From positions 62,001 to 126,000 of the forward strand of contig NZ_AKIV01000074.1 of assembly GCF_000282655.1 (NCBI RefSeq): DNA of 64,000 nucleotides, read 5' to 3'. Both the position numbers and the translations under genes were made by a program. This stretch comes from Polaromonas sp. CF318. GTDB taxonomy: Bacteria; Pseudomonadota; Gammaproteobacteria; Burkholderiales; Burkholderiaceae_C. The notes below the pieces were generated by a model that had not been told where the DNA came from, ran no database searches, and saw only the letters and a program-made list of their open reading frames with translations. Positions 8,594 through 17,512 of this stretch are shown in pieces (the stretch's first letter is position 1; each line of letters begins with the position of its first letter).

Positions 8594-10111
8594 CTAAGGC
8601 AAGCGCTCCACGCCTTCGGGTATACCGGCCTTTGCCGCGGCCCAACGCGCGTGCTCCTTCGGGAAAGCCGCCCTGAAACGCGCCAGATGCATCAGGGCCT
8701 CGTCGTCGAGCCCCAGCATGACAGCGCTTTCAATCACTTTTTCGATCATGGACGGCTCAGGCGAGTAGTGCAGCAAGGCGGTCGCCGTATCGTAGGTCCA
8801 CCGGGCGTTGTCCCGTGTCAACGGCGTCAGGTTCAGTTCGGCAAAACTAACCTGGTTGCGAAACAGCCATGAGTCCCGGATCTTGGCCAAAGTGCCGTCG
8901 CGGTAGGCCGCACTGCGGTCCTGCGGTGCCAGGTAAATCTGGCTGACCCGGTGGTAATCCCATGCGGCGTAGGCGCAACACACCATCGCCGCCGCGGCCA
9001 GCAGCCTCCTCAAAACAAGCGCTCTTGGCACGCCAGAAACCGGCGCGTCGTCGCTGCCGCGCCACAGCAAGCCTACACACAAGCCGAAAGCGATCTGGAA
9101 CGGCCCGTACCACAGGGGGTATTCGAGCAGGCTGTGCAGCAGGATCACCGCCAGCACGCTCCAGGCCAGCTGGCGTGCGGCATCCGTCTCGCGCCAGGGC
9201 CGCCGCCGCACCACCCACCACCCGCCCAGGCCGCAAACCAGCAGCGCCACCGGAATGCCCAGCTCCACCGCCAGGTGCAAAGGCAGGTTATGGGCATTGT
9301 CCAGGATCTCGCAAAACCGCGGTCCGGCATACAAGGTGGCGTAATGCGCATAGTCCAGCTCCCCCCAGCCCCAACCCAGCCAGGGTTTCAGCGCGATCAG
9401 GTCCAGCACGTTAGACCACAGCACCATGCGGCTCGCGCATGCCAGTTCACCGCCGCGCAGCCGGGCCAGCATGCCATGCGCCGCCGGGTCCAACCCCAGC
9501 AGCCAGGGCAACGCCAGCGTCGCCACGGCATAGGCCAGCACCGCCGTGAGCAAAAGGCGCAAAACGGGGGGCTGGCGCCACGCCCCCCATATCCCCGCCA
9601 GGACACAGAGCACGACCAGCTCCAGCAAGCCCGCGCGCGAGGAAGACGCGGCGTTGCCGATCGCCAGCAAGAAAGCCCCCAGATACACCAGCCACTGGCG
9701 AGGCCCGTCGGTACCGCGCCGGCTGGCGACCCAAATCAGAGCCGCCAGGGCGATATTGGTGAGGCTGGCAAACTGATTGCGCTGGCGGAGGTTGGCAAAC
9801 GCCTCTCCGGGCGCCGGCGTCTGGCTTACCCACGCCCCCAGCGCCGCCGTGGCGCCGAAGTATTGGAGCAGGCCTATCAGGCTGCTGAGCAGGCCCGCAA
9901 GCAGCCAGGCCCAGGCCGCCGCTGCCACCCAGCGCTGGGCAAAAGAAGCTTCACTTAAGGGCTGGCCCGAAACAGCGCGCAGCGGGGCCAGGCACACCAG
10001 GGCGGCCGCCGCGGCGAGCGAGACCAGCCAGGGCACCACGCCTGGCGAAGGGCCGGGCGCAAGCGGGTTAAGCCAGGGGAGTGCCAGAAAAAAGATGGCG
10101 ATCAATTGCAT
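8594..10111 (-). CDS. pglL: PglL-type O-oligosaccharyltransferase / O-antigen ligase family
   Basis: 505 residues with about a dozen hydrophobic helices in the N-terminal ~400 residues and a soluble C-terminal domain from about 410. The large periplasmic loop region contains NLRQRNQFASL and DNAHNLPLHLAVELGI, typical of Wzy_C/PglL proteins, and the C-terminal part fits Wzy_C_2 (PF11846). PglL enzymes move lipid-linked glycans onto Ser/Thr of pilins and other periplasmic proteins. Neighbouring pilin and glycan genes support a pilin O-glycosylation role, but a WaaL-like O-antigen ligase cannot be excluded from motifs alone. It starts at 10111 with a 380-base divergent gap to wzm. Confidence 0.8.
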   Translation of the reverse strand: MQLIAIFFLALPWLNPLAPGPSPGVVPWLVSLAAAAALVCLAPLRAVSGQPLSEASFAQRWVAAAAWAWLLAGLLSSLIGLLQYFGATAALGAWVSQTPAPGEAFANLRQRNQFASLTNIALAALIWVASRRGTDGPRQWLVYLGAFLLAIGNAASSSRAGLLELVVLCVLAGIWGAWRQPPVLRLLLTAVLAYAVATLALPWLLGLDPAAHGMLARLRGGELACASRMVLWSNVLDLIALKPWLGWGWGELDYAHYATLYAGPRFCEILDNAHNLPLHLAVELGIPVALLVCGLGGWWVVRRRPWRETDAARQLAWSVLAVILLHSLLEYPLWYGPFQIAFGLCVGLLWRGSDDAPVSGVPRALVLRRLLAAAAMVCCAYAAWDYHRVSQIYLAPQDRSAAYRDGTLAKIRDSWLFRNQVSFAELNLTPLTRDNARWTYDTATALLHYSPEPSMIEKVIESAVMLGLDDEALMHLARFRAAFPKEHARWAAAKAGIPEGVERLP

Positions 10112-10492
10112 AAAGGTAGGACGCCGGAAGGCTCGAAACGATCACTCACCCGAAACGATGAGAACAAGACCGAAGCTTGCGAGATTAACTGATCCGGGGA
10201 CTGGGAATTTGCATCGGCACGGGCAAATGGCAAGCAGGCAATCAGGCCAATCCCCAGCCGCCGGTCCGCCGGCTTGCACCGGCAAGACATTCGAAGCGCA
10301 ACAGCAGCGACTTTTCAGGCTCTCATGCGTTAGCATCGTGCCGTTACGCCTTGGAACCATGTAAGAACAAGGCTTTTCGCGCCGGTACCGCCATCCATCA
10401 CCGAAAACCATGCACACCCCCCGTGAACAAGCGCGATCCAAGCTCCCTCGAGCCGGGCTTGCTACCTTAGCCGCTGGAGCGCTTGCCAGACC
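10112..10492. other. Divergent intergenic region between pglL and wzm
   Basis: 381 bases without a credible gene. It must contain the promoters of the leftward pglL and the rightward glycan cluster. I see a gccgg/ccggc hairpin around 10269-10281 and no convincing JUMPstart/ops element or strong -35/-10 pair. Confidence 0.5.
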
Positions 10493-11302
10493 ATGAGCTC
10501 GGATGTTTTCAACCCTCTTCGGATCATTTCCGATATCTGGCGCCACCGCTACCTGCTCGGCCAGCTCATCAAACGGGATGTGCTGTTGCGCTACAGAGGC
10601 GCGATGTTCGGGGTGTTGTGGATTTTCCTCAGCCCATTGCTGATGCTGGCGATCTTTGCCTTCATCTTCGGCGAGGTCTTCCAGACGCGCTGGCCCCAGC
10701 AAGATAGCGGCCTGCCGTTCTGGTTGCTGCTCTACAGCGGCCTGATCACTTTTAATGTCTTCGCCGAAACCGTCTCCCGTGCGCCGGCATCCGTACGCGG
10801 CTATCCCAGCTTTGTGAAGAAGATCATCTTTCCCGTGGATATCCTGCCGGTTGTTCCGCTGGGGGCCGCCCTGGTCCACGGCACGTTCAACTTCCTGATC
10901 CTTGTGGCAGCGCTGGCATGGGTGGGCGGCCTGCACGGCCAGATCGTGCTCTTCCCGCTTCTGCTGCTTCCAGTTGTGCTGCTGGCCCTGGGACTCTCGT
11001 GGTTTGTGGCGGCCTGGGGCGTATTCATCAAGGACATGACCCAGATCCTGCCGGTGTTTGTGCAAATGCTGATGTTTCTGTCACCGGTCTTTTATCCGAT
11101 GAGTGCGGTACCGGCCGCCTTGCGCCCCGTTTACCACTACAACCCCCTGGGCATAGTCATCGAAGCCTCACGCGCTGTCGTCACCGGGCAGGCCATTGAC
11201 TGGAACGCATGGACCATGGCGCTCGGTTTTTGCCTGCTTGTGTCGGTGCTGGGCTACGCCTTCTTCCAGCACAGCCGGGAGGAGTTCGCCGATGCACTCT
11301 GA
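10493..11302 (+). CDS. wzm: Polysaccharide ABC exporter permease (Wzm-like)
   Basis: 269 residues, six predicted membrane helices, ABC-2 family. The N-terminal RDVLLRYRGAMFGVLWIFLSP and C-terminal FLSPVFYPMSAVP segments are characteristic of Wzm/KpsM/TagG-type permeases, which flip lipid-linked polysaccharide across the inner membrane. The ATPase partner gene overlaps the stop by 11 bases, so the two are translationally coupled. This implies ABC-dependent export of a finished glycan, as for ABC-type O-antigens. Confidence 0.92.
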   Translation: MSSDVFNPLRIISDIWRHRYLLGQLIKRDVLLRYRGAMFGVLWIFLSPLLMLAIFAFIFGEVFQTRWPQQDSGLPFWLLLYSGLITFNVFAETVSRAPASVRGYPSFVKKIIFPVDILPVVPLGAALVHGTFNFLILVAALAWVGGLHGQIVLFPLLLLPVVLLALGLSWFVAAWGVFIKDMTQILPVFVQMLMFLSPVFYPMSAVPAALRPVYHYNPLGIVIEASRAVVTGQAIDWNAWTMALGFCLLVSVLGYAFFQHSREEFADAL

Positions 11303-12518
11303 TGTCGCCATTTCCGTCAAGAACCTGACCAAGACTTACCGCATCTTCGGTCACCCTGGTGACCGGATCAAGCAGGCGCTCACCTTCGGCCGGATGCGTT
11401 TTCACCGCGAATTTACCGCGCTGAAAGATGTCTCTTTTGAGATCAGGAAAGGGGAAACGGTCGGCATCATTGGCCGCAATGGATCTGGAAAAAGCACGCT
11501 GCTGCAGTTGATCTGCGGAATTCTGAAACCGACCTTGGGCTCAGTCCAAACGAATGGACGAGTTTCGGCGTTGCTGGAGTTGGGAGCGGGTTTCAATCCG
11601 GAGTTCACAGGACGGGAAAACGTTTATTTCCAGGGTGCGGTGATGGGCCTCAAGCGTTCCGAAATAGATGAACGCTTTAACGAAATTGCCGGGTTCGCAG
11701 ATATAGGAGAGTTTATTGATCAGCCTGTAAGGATTTATTCCAGCGGCATGTTTGTCCGGCTCGCGTTCGCAGTAGCTGTCAACGTTGACCCGGACGTCCT
11801 GATTGTGGATGAGGCTTTGGCCGTGGGAGACATGGAATTTCAGGAGCGATCCATCTCGCGGATGAAAAGCTTGCAAAGCGCCGGAACCACCATTCTTCTC
11901 GTGACCCATGCCATGCCCGCAGTCAGAAACTTTTGCCAACGGGCGATCTGGCTGGATGACGGAACGGTGATGCAAAGCGGCGAGGCTTCCCAAGTTTGTG
12001 CTGCCTATCAGGAGCGGATCAATCAAGATGTCCGTAGACAAAATCAGACGAGAGACTCCCTCCCCGCCCCTCAAGAGAATCGGGACGATTTTCCGTCAAG
12101 GCAAGGCAAGATCATCTCCATCGCAAAGGCCGAAGTGGAAAACAGGCGACTGGATGTCGGCGGGAGTTTGGCACTGCGCTTTTCGTTGCGCTTTTCCGGG
12201 TTAAAACCGGCGCCGGCTGAATTTGGCCTGGGGGTGCAAATCCACAATGATCAAGGCAAATTGATCGCAATTTTTAACACTCTCCGGGACAATATTTTTC
12301 TCTCCGGCACAGCGCAAGACATTAGCCTTTGTTTGCCCAATATCGGATTTATGCCTGGTCACTATTGGGTTTCAGCGAATGTTTGTGATCGTGACGCCAT
12401 GTTCGCTTACGATGAGTTTGAGAGGTGCGCTTCATTTGAGGTCTTGGATGAGTTCAACCACAAGGGAATTCCTCGATGGGAAGGAGAGGTCGCCTGTGCG
12501 CATACCTGGCTTTGGTAA
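11292..12518 (+). CDS. wzt: Polysaccharide ABC exporter ATPase with glycan-binding tail (Wzt-like)
   Basis: 408 residues from the ATG at 11292. The nucleotide-binding domain (about 1-240) has Walker A GRNGSGKST, the ABC signature YSSGMFVRLAFAV and Walker B VLIVDEALAVGD. From about residue 270 an extra beta-rich domain (LALRFSLRFSG to the C-terminus) corresponds to the Wzt C-terminal domain that, in O8/O9a systems, recognises the terminally modified glycan before export. This suggests export coupled to a specific non-reducing-end modification. The ATPase overlaps wzm by 11 bases and the following glycosyltransferase by 23 bases. Base composition becomes more A/T-rich from here on. Confidence 0.93.
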   Translation: MHSDVAISVKNLTKTYRIFGHPGDRIKQALTFGRMRFHREFTALKDVSFEIRKGETVGIIGRNGSGKSTLLQLICGILKPTLGSVQTNGRVSALLELGAGFNPEFTGRENVYFQGAVMGLKRSEIDERFNEIAGFADIGEFIDQPVRIYSSGMFVRLAFAVAVNVDPDVLIVDEALAVGDMEFQERSISRMKSLQSAGTTILLVTHAMPAVRNFCQRAIWLDDGTVMQSGEASQVCAAYQERINQDVRRQNQTRDSLPAPQENRDDFPSRQGKIISIAKAEVENRRLDVGGSLALRFSLRFSGLKPAPAEFGLGVQIHNDQGKLIAIFNTLRDNIFLSGTAQDISLCLPNIGFMPGHYWVSANVCDRDAMFAYDEFERCASFEVLDEFNHKGIPRWEGEVACAHTWLW

Positions 12519-13392
12519 ATGGCATCTGCGCAAGTCCGAAACCGTCGTGATCGGCAACAAGGCGCTACTATCGGGAAAACACGACTTAATTGGAATCACT
12601 CGGGTTCGCAATGAATCCCTCATACTTCGGGACACTCTGAACTACATCGGAGCACAAGTTGATGCGATTGTTGCTTATGATGACGCAAGTACCGACGATA
12701 CGCTTGAGATCCTTCGAAGCCACCCAAAAGTTGCGATGGTCGTCGCAAATGCCTTGTGGGAAAGTGACGCGGTGGCACGGCTTTCTGCCGAAACACGACA
12801 CAGAGGACTTTTGCTTCAGCTGGCGCGCTCAAAGTTGAATTTCGACTGGACCCTTTGTTTTGATGCCGACGAACGGATTACAGGCGATTTGCGCGGATTC
12901 ATTGGCAGCGCCCCTGCCAGTCGATGCAATGGCGTGCGGGTCCGACTGTTCGACGCTTACATGACAGCCGACGATCACGCCCCCTTTCGACAGGGACAGC
13001 GCTTGCTCGGCTTTCGACGATTTTTCGGCCCCGAACAAAGAGATATCTTGATGTTGTGGCGAAACCTTCCGACGGTGCGATATGAAGGACTTGACTCCAG
13101 AGAGCCCACCGGGGTCGATCAAGTCACTACGGATTTTTTCTGCCAGCACTATGGAAAAGCCATTTCCGTCGAACAATGGGAAGAAACCTGCGACTACTAT
13201 GTCCGACATTTTCCGGCTGAGACCTATGGACAGAAATGGCTGGCTCGCAAAGGGCATGCGATACATGCGCGGTCCGATTTCGCGAGACCATTGTTCGAAT
13301 GGGGACCATCTCTTTTCGGCAATTCAGTCCAGATAGGCCCGCCGGCCCCCGAGGCCTCAGAAGACCATAAAGACGGACCTGCGCCCAATTGA
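12496..13392 (+). CDS. Glycosyltransferase family 2-type protein
   Basis: 298 residues if started at GTG 12496, which follows an aaggag site at 12481-12486 inside the end of wzt. GT-A motifs are GITRVRNESLILRDTL, YDDASTDDT (nucleotide-sugar binding) and LCFDADERI (the DxD-like metal site). After about residue 150 the sequence continues with aromatic-rich helices (LLGFRRFFGPEQRD, WEETCDYYVRHF) resembling the Glyco_tranf_2_4 group. The substrate cannot be predicted. Its stop TGA overlaps the next gene's TTG start, consistent with a tightly coupled glycan-assembly operon. Confidence 0.82.
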   Translation: MRIPGFGKWHLRKSETVVIGNKALLSGKHDLIGITRVRNESLILRDTLNYIGAQVDAIVAYDDASTDDTLEILRSHPKVAMVVANALWESDAVARLSAETRHRGLLLQLARSKLNFDWTLCFDADERITGDLRGFIGSAPASRCNGVRVRLFDAYMTADDHAPFRQGQRLLGFRRFFGPEQRDILMLWRNLPTVRYEGLDSREPTGVDQVTTDFFCQHYGKAISVEQWEETCDYYVRHFPAETYGQKWLARKGHAIHARSDFARPLFEWGPSLFGNSVQIGPPAPEASEDHKDGPAPN

Positions 13393-14552
13393 ACGCCACT
13401 CCTGTCAAGCGCGCACTTATCGCAACTCACAATCTGGTCGGCTATGCAGGCTCGGAAGTGTTTACGCTCGAGCTCGCTGTCGAACTGCGCGGTATGGGCT
13501 GGGAGGTTCTGGTTGCGGCTTTGATGACAGGCGATCCCATGGCACCAGAATTTGAGAACCGCGGTTTTCGAATTGTTGATTTGCTTACTGAATCGTCGGC
13601 TATTGAAGGTATCAAGTTCGACTTGGCATGGATTCATCATGCGCCGGTTTTTTATGAGGTTTTTTTAACACAGAAGATCGAGGCAGGCACTGTCGTTTTC
13701 TGCAGCCTCTCTCATTTTGAGCCGCTTGAAGCGGTGCCCGCCTACCGGGATAAATTCGACCTGTTGCTGGCCAATTCCATTGAGAATAAAACCCACATCA
13801 AAGAAACCCTTGGATTAGACGAAAGCCAAATTGTCGTTTTCCCCAATGCCGTTCCCAGCAATTACCGAGGTCTGCGCAACAAGGTCAATAGCCCTTCCGT
13901 GAGGCAGGTAGCCATCATTAGCAACCATCCACCTCTCGAAGTACTGGAAGCAGGGGCTCTTCTTGAGAACCAAGGAGTGGCGATCACGCACATTGGCACG
14001 GGTGGCACTCCGACACTGATGAGTCCCAGCCTGCTGCTTAACTACGACGCCGTGATAACCATCGGGAAAACCGTCCCCTATTGTTTTGCATTGGAGATTC
14101 CCGTCTATTGCTACGATCATTTTGGCGGGCCCGGCTGGTTGACTGAAGCAAACTTCGACATTGCCAGTCGGAACAATTTCTCCGGCAGGGGATTTTTTAA
14201 GAAAACTCCCGCAACCATTGCAGATGAGGTCCTGGCAGGATATCGCGACGCCCTCGGCCGGCTCAATGCGTACATGACGCTGGCCGAGAAGTTCCTTAGC
14301 CTGCGAAAGAACTTGGCTTCTCTTTTTACCCACCCCAGAATTGCGTATTCGGAGAAGGAAAATACGATCAATGTCGGCCAGATTTTGACGCAACATGCGC
14401 AATACATTCGACTCGTAAAAATACTGCGCGGCCGAGAAGCGGAACTTTCGGGATTCCACAAAGAACTGTTGCGCATCAAATCCACCGTTTCGTGGCGCAT
14501 TACAAAGCCGCTACGATTTATCTGGAACAAGCTTTTTCTACGCGCCAAATAG
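13389..14552 (+). CDS. Glycosyltransferase (GT-B/GT4-like)
   Basis: 387 residues from a TTG that overlaps the preceding stop (TTGA). The N-terminus RALIATHNLVGYAGSEVFTL is the glycine-rich acceptor-side loop of GT4-type enzymes, and the ALEIPVYCYDHFGGPGWL stretch lies where the donor-binding Rossmann fold is expected. The C-terminal STVSWRITKPLRFIWN is a tail commonly found on O-antigen glycosyltransferases. The canonical EX7E motif is not evident, so the enzyme may be a divergent GT4 member. The gene is visibly A/T-richer than the housekeeping genes in the window, suggesting horizontal exchange of the glycan cluster. Confidence 0.72.
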   Translation: MNATPVKRALIATHNLVGYAGSEVFTLELAVELRGMGWEVLVAALMTGDPMAPEFENRGFRIVDLLTESSAIEGIKFDLAWIHHAPVFYEVFLTQKIEAGTVVFCSLSHFEPLEAVPAYRDKFDLLLANSIENKTHIKETLGLDESQIVVFPNAVPSNYRGLRNKVNSPSVRQVAIISNHPPLEVLEAGALLENQGVAITHIGTGGTPTLMSPSLLLNYDAVITIGKTVPYCFALEIPVYCYDHFGGPGWLTEANFDIASRNNFSGRGFFKKTPATIADEVLAGYRDALGRLNAYMTLAEKFLSLRKNLASLFTHPRIAYSEKENTINVGQILTQHAQYIRLVKILRGREAELSGFHKELLRIKSTVSWRITKPLRFIWNKLFLRAK

Positions 14553-14772
14553 CGAGCGCCCGAATCTCGATCACGACTGACGGAAGACGCTATATTAGTC
14601 GGCCGTGCGAAGATCGAGGCCGCGCCTTTGCCACCAGTTGCAGCCGCATGGTACGCCTGCTCACCCGACGTGTCGAAGCTCGGCCGATCATTGGATATGG
14701 GGCGTATAGCTCGCTTGCGTCTTATATTGAATGGCTGTTGTTGAGGCGAGAAGGAACTATGGGTTACGCACA

Positions 14773-16632
14773 ATGATGCATCCAAACCACGAGACTATCG
14801 ATCGCCTGCCGATCATTGATCTGTCGGCGGTCACTTACAACTCATCAAAATGGATAGCCGGTTTTTTCGGAAGCCTCGTCGAGCAGGACTATCCGCTCGA
14901 CAGGATCAGAGTGTTTGTCAGAGACAATCATTCAAGCGATGACACCGTCGCAGCCTGCCGCCAAGCGGCCTTGTCTTATGGCAAGCTGTTTCAGGAATTC
15001 CATATCACCACAGGAGAAAATCTTGGCTTTGGCCGTGGGCACAACCACAATCTGGAGCAAGGCAACGCAGCTTATTTTCTCGTCACCAATGTAGATCTGG
15101 AGTTTTCTTCGGATTCACTTCGGCAGGTGGTCTCCATGGCCGCGGCCGACACTCCGGACGTGGCATCCTGGGAGTTCAGACAAAAGCCTTTCGAGCATCC
15201 GAAGTGGTACAACCCCGTCAGTCTCGAAACGCACTGGTCCTCAAGTGCCTGCATACTTTTCCGCCGATCGGCGCTCCGAGCGGTTGGCGGTTATGAGAAG
15301 CGCATGTTTATGTACGGCGAGGATGTGGAACTCTCCTACCGTCTGCGCGACCACGGATATAAGCTTAAGTACTGCCCCAAAGCCGTCTGTTGGCACTATA
15401 GCTACGAAACACCAGGGCAGTTAAAGCCTATTCAGTTTTTCGGAAGCACCCTCGCCAATTTCTATATTCGGTTGCGCTACGGCTCGCTTCCTCAAGTTCT
15501 GATGGGGGTCTTTTTGCAGCTCACGCTGTACCTGTTTCACCCCCCTGTTCCGCGCCTTTGGAATGGACTGCTGCGCAACGGCTTATCTATGATTCGCAAC
15601 GCCCCCTACTTTCTTCTTTCGAGAAAAAAGAGTAAGGAGCTTTTTCCTCTGTCCGGTTGGGACTATGAGCGCGCGCGAGAAGGGGCATTTTATTCATACC
15701 CGAAGTCGCCAGCCTCTGCGCTTCTGGTCAGCGTCGTGATGCGAACGTATCGGGGAAGGCTTGCCTGGCTGCGAGAAGCGGTGGGTTCGGTGCTGAACCA
15801 AACCCATCCCAGTATCGAATTGATCGTGGTGGAAGACGGGTCGGATGAGGCTGAACCCTACCTGAGGGAGGTAGCCGGAACCGGCCGACTTGCTTCCGTG
15901 GTTTACCGGGCATTGCCCAAGGTGGGCCGCTGCAAAGCAGGCAATGCGGGGCTAGAGTTGGCGTCCGGGGAGTTCCTGGTTTTTCTCGACGACGACGATC
16001 TTTTCTTTGCTGAACATGTTGAAACCTTGATCGCTGAACTGGTGGCGCGACCGGACCTTGGCGCCACGTACTCATTGGCTTATGAAGTTCCAACTGAAGT
16101 TCATTCTCAGAGTCCTCTGCACTACGAGGAAGCGAGGCAGGACATCATCCACCGGCAGCCCTTTTCTCGTTCCATACTGTGGCACCACAACTATTTGTCC
16201 ATTCAGGCGGTTTTGTTTCGGCGAGCCCTGTACGAACAGTACGGCGGCTTCGATGAATCCATGGAGAACCTGGAAGATTGGAACTTGTGGACGCGTTACT
16301 CGCTTCGACACGATTTTTTGCTTGTGGAAAAGGCAACTTCTCTCTATCGAGTACCTGCGAACCGAAAAAAATCCCGGGATCGGCAATTGCAACTTGATGC
16401 GTATTACGCCCTAGCCCAAAGGAAGCAGGAGGAAATGATTGTTTCTCTCAGTCCTGCCGATGTCATCAGGTACGCGACCGAGCTCTCCGACAATATCTAT
16501 GCGGTTGTGATACCGAAATCCCGAATAAGAAATTTACTGGTAAGAAGCCGGTGGCTTAATATTTTCTACTACGTAGCGATCAAAGTCGTCACCAAGATTC
16601 GGGCCAGGCAACGTCAGGTTCGCCGAACTTGA
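14773..16632 (+). CDS. Bifunctional glycosyltransferase with two GT2 domains
   Basis: 619 residues from ATG 14773 (an in-frame ATG at 14731 would add 14 residues; neither has a good ribosome site). Domain 1 (about 10-260) is rhamnosyltransferase-like: VRDNHSSDDT, LGFGRGHNHN, VTNVDLEF, MFMYGEDVELSYRLRDHGY. Domain 2 (about 315-540) is a classical GT2: VVMRTYRGRLAWLREAVGSV, VVEDGSDE, FLDDDDLFF and EDWNLWTRY. A single polypeptide may therefore add two successive sugars. A 220-base A/T-rich gap separates it from the previous gene. It converges with the methyltransferase gene ten bases downstream. Confidence 0.85.
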   Translation: MMHPNHETIDRLPIIDLSAVTYNSSKWIAGFFGSLVEQDYPLDRIRVFVRDNHSSDDTVAACRQAALSYGKLFQEFHITTGENLGFGRGHNHNLEQGNAAYFLVTNVDLEFSSDSLRQVVSMAAADTPDVASWEFRQKPFEHPKWYNPVSLETHWSSSACILFRRSALRAVGGYEKRMFMYGEDVELSYRLRDHGYKLKYCPKAVCWHYSYETPGQLKPIQFFGSTLANFYIRLRYGSLPQVLMGVFLQLTLYLFHPPVPRLWNGLLRNGLSMIRNAPYFLLSRKKSKELFPLSGWDYERAREGAFYSYPKSPASALLVSVVMRTYRGRLAWLREAVGSVLNQTHPSIELIVVEDGSDEAEPYLREVAGTGRLASVVYRALPKVGRCKAGNAGLELASGEFLVFLDDDDLFFAEHVETLIAELVARPDLGATYSLAYEVPTEVHSQSPLHYEEARQDIIHRQPFSRSILWHHNYLSIQAVLFRRALYEQYGGFDESMENLEDWNLWTRYSLRHDFLLVEKATSLYRVPANRKKSRDRQLQLDAYYALAQRKQEEMIVSLSPADVIRYATELSDNIYAVVIPKSRIRNLLVRSRWLNIFYYVAIKVVTKIRARQRQVRRT

Positions 16633-16642
16633 GCACACCAAT

Positions 16643-17440
16643 TTATCGCTTTTGAGCCAGCAACAGGATGTGATGAGGCCCTATCTCTTCCACGGCATGG
16701 ATCTTGAATCCGCCGTGTTCGACAAGCTCACGGGCTAGACTCGTATCAAACACATGATGGTGTAAACATCGGTTCTCCACATTGCGCAGGGAACGCGCCT
16801 TGAAGGCCTCCATGTCACCCGCATCGGGATCGCGCTCCAGGTCGTGTAGCGCCAGGATTTCCGGTAAATGCGTCAGATCGTCCTCTCCCATTCCGGCGTT
16901 GAAGTCATCTATCAGGTGCGACAGTGTTGTCACCGGGCGGCGGTGGTCAAAGGTATGGTGCCTGTCGGGCAACAAAAGCACCAGGGTTCCACCATCGGCC
17001 AACAAGCGCTTCCACTCCAGCAGGGCGAGTATGGGGTTGGCGGTGTGCTCCAGCATGTGAGAGGACAGCACAAAGTCGTAGGTTTCCGATGGGAGCTCAT
17101 TCAAAGTCGTGGTTTCTGCAAGGTACTGTTGGCCGGCGGGCTTTGCCGGATCAAACACAAAGGTTTTCCCTTGTTGGAGAGTTCCTTCCCACACCGTACT
17201 TGCGCTGAAATTGCAGTTGTCGAGAGTTCCAACCATGGGGTAAACGGGAAAGACGCCTCTTCGTGAGAAGGCCTGGCTGGGTCCGCCAATCTCGATTCCG
17301 GATTTGCCTATAAACCTGTCCTGGTAAATCGGCAGCAGCGAGGATGGTTTCGCCAACAAGCTGCGCGCACGAACTATCGCCGCGCGCGCAAGGCTCCTGA
17401 TTCCCCGCGATTGCAGTATATGAATGGCTCTTCGAATCAT
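16643..17440 (-). CDS. SAM-dependent methyltransferase of the glycan locus
   Basis: About 265 residues from ATG 17440 (an in-frame start at 17494 would add 18 residues). The glycine-rich SAM loop is GIEIGGPS, followed by an acidic and aromatic stretch, SSHMLEHTANPILALLEWKR (the post-II region) and LADGGTLVLLLPDRHHTFD, all typical of Methyltransf_11-type enzymes found in O-antigen clusters. The position at the end of a leftward glycosyltransferase operon suggests methylation of a sugar. In ABC-exported O-antigens such terminal methyl groups can be recognised by the Wzt tail, so a functional link with wzt is possible but unproven. Confidence 0.83.
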   Translation of the reverse strand: MIRRAIHILQSRGIRSLARAAIVRARSLLAKPSSLLPIYQDRFIGKSGIEIGGPSQAFSRRGVFPVYPMVGTLDNCNFSASTVWEGTLQQGKTFVFDPAKPAGQQYLAETTTLNELPSETYDFVLSSHMLEHTANPILALLEWKRLLADGGTLVLLLPDRHHTFDHRRPVTTLSHLIDDFNAGMGEDDLTHLPEILALHDLERDPDAGDMEAFKARSLRNVENRCLHHHVFDTSLARELVEHGGFKIHAVEEIGPHHILLLAQKR

Positions 17441-17512
17441 GGCGTTACGACCGGGGGAGTTCAGGGCTGGAGGAGGGAATTGGTTGGCAGCCAAAACATG
17501 CGTGGAATGAGG

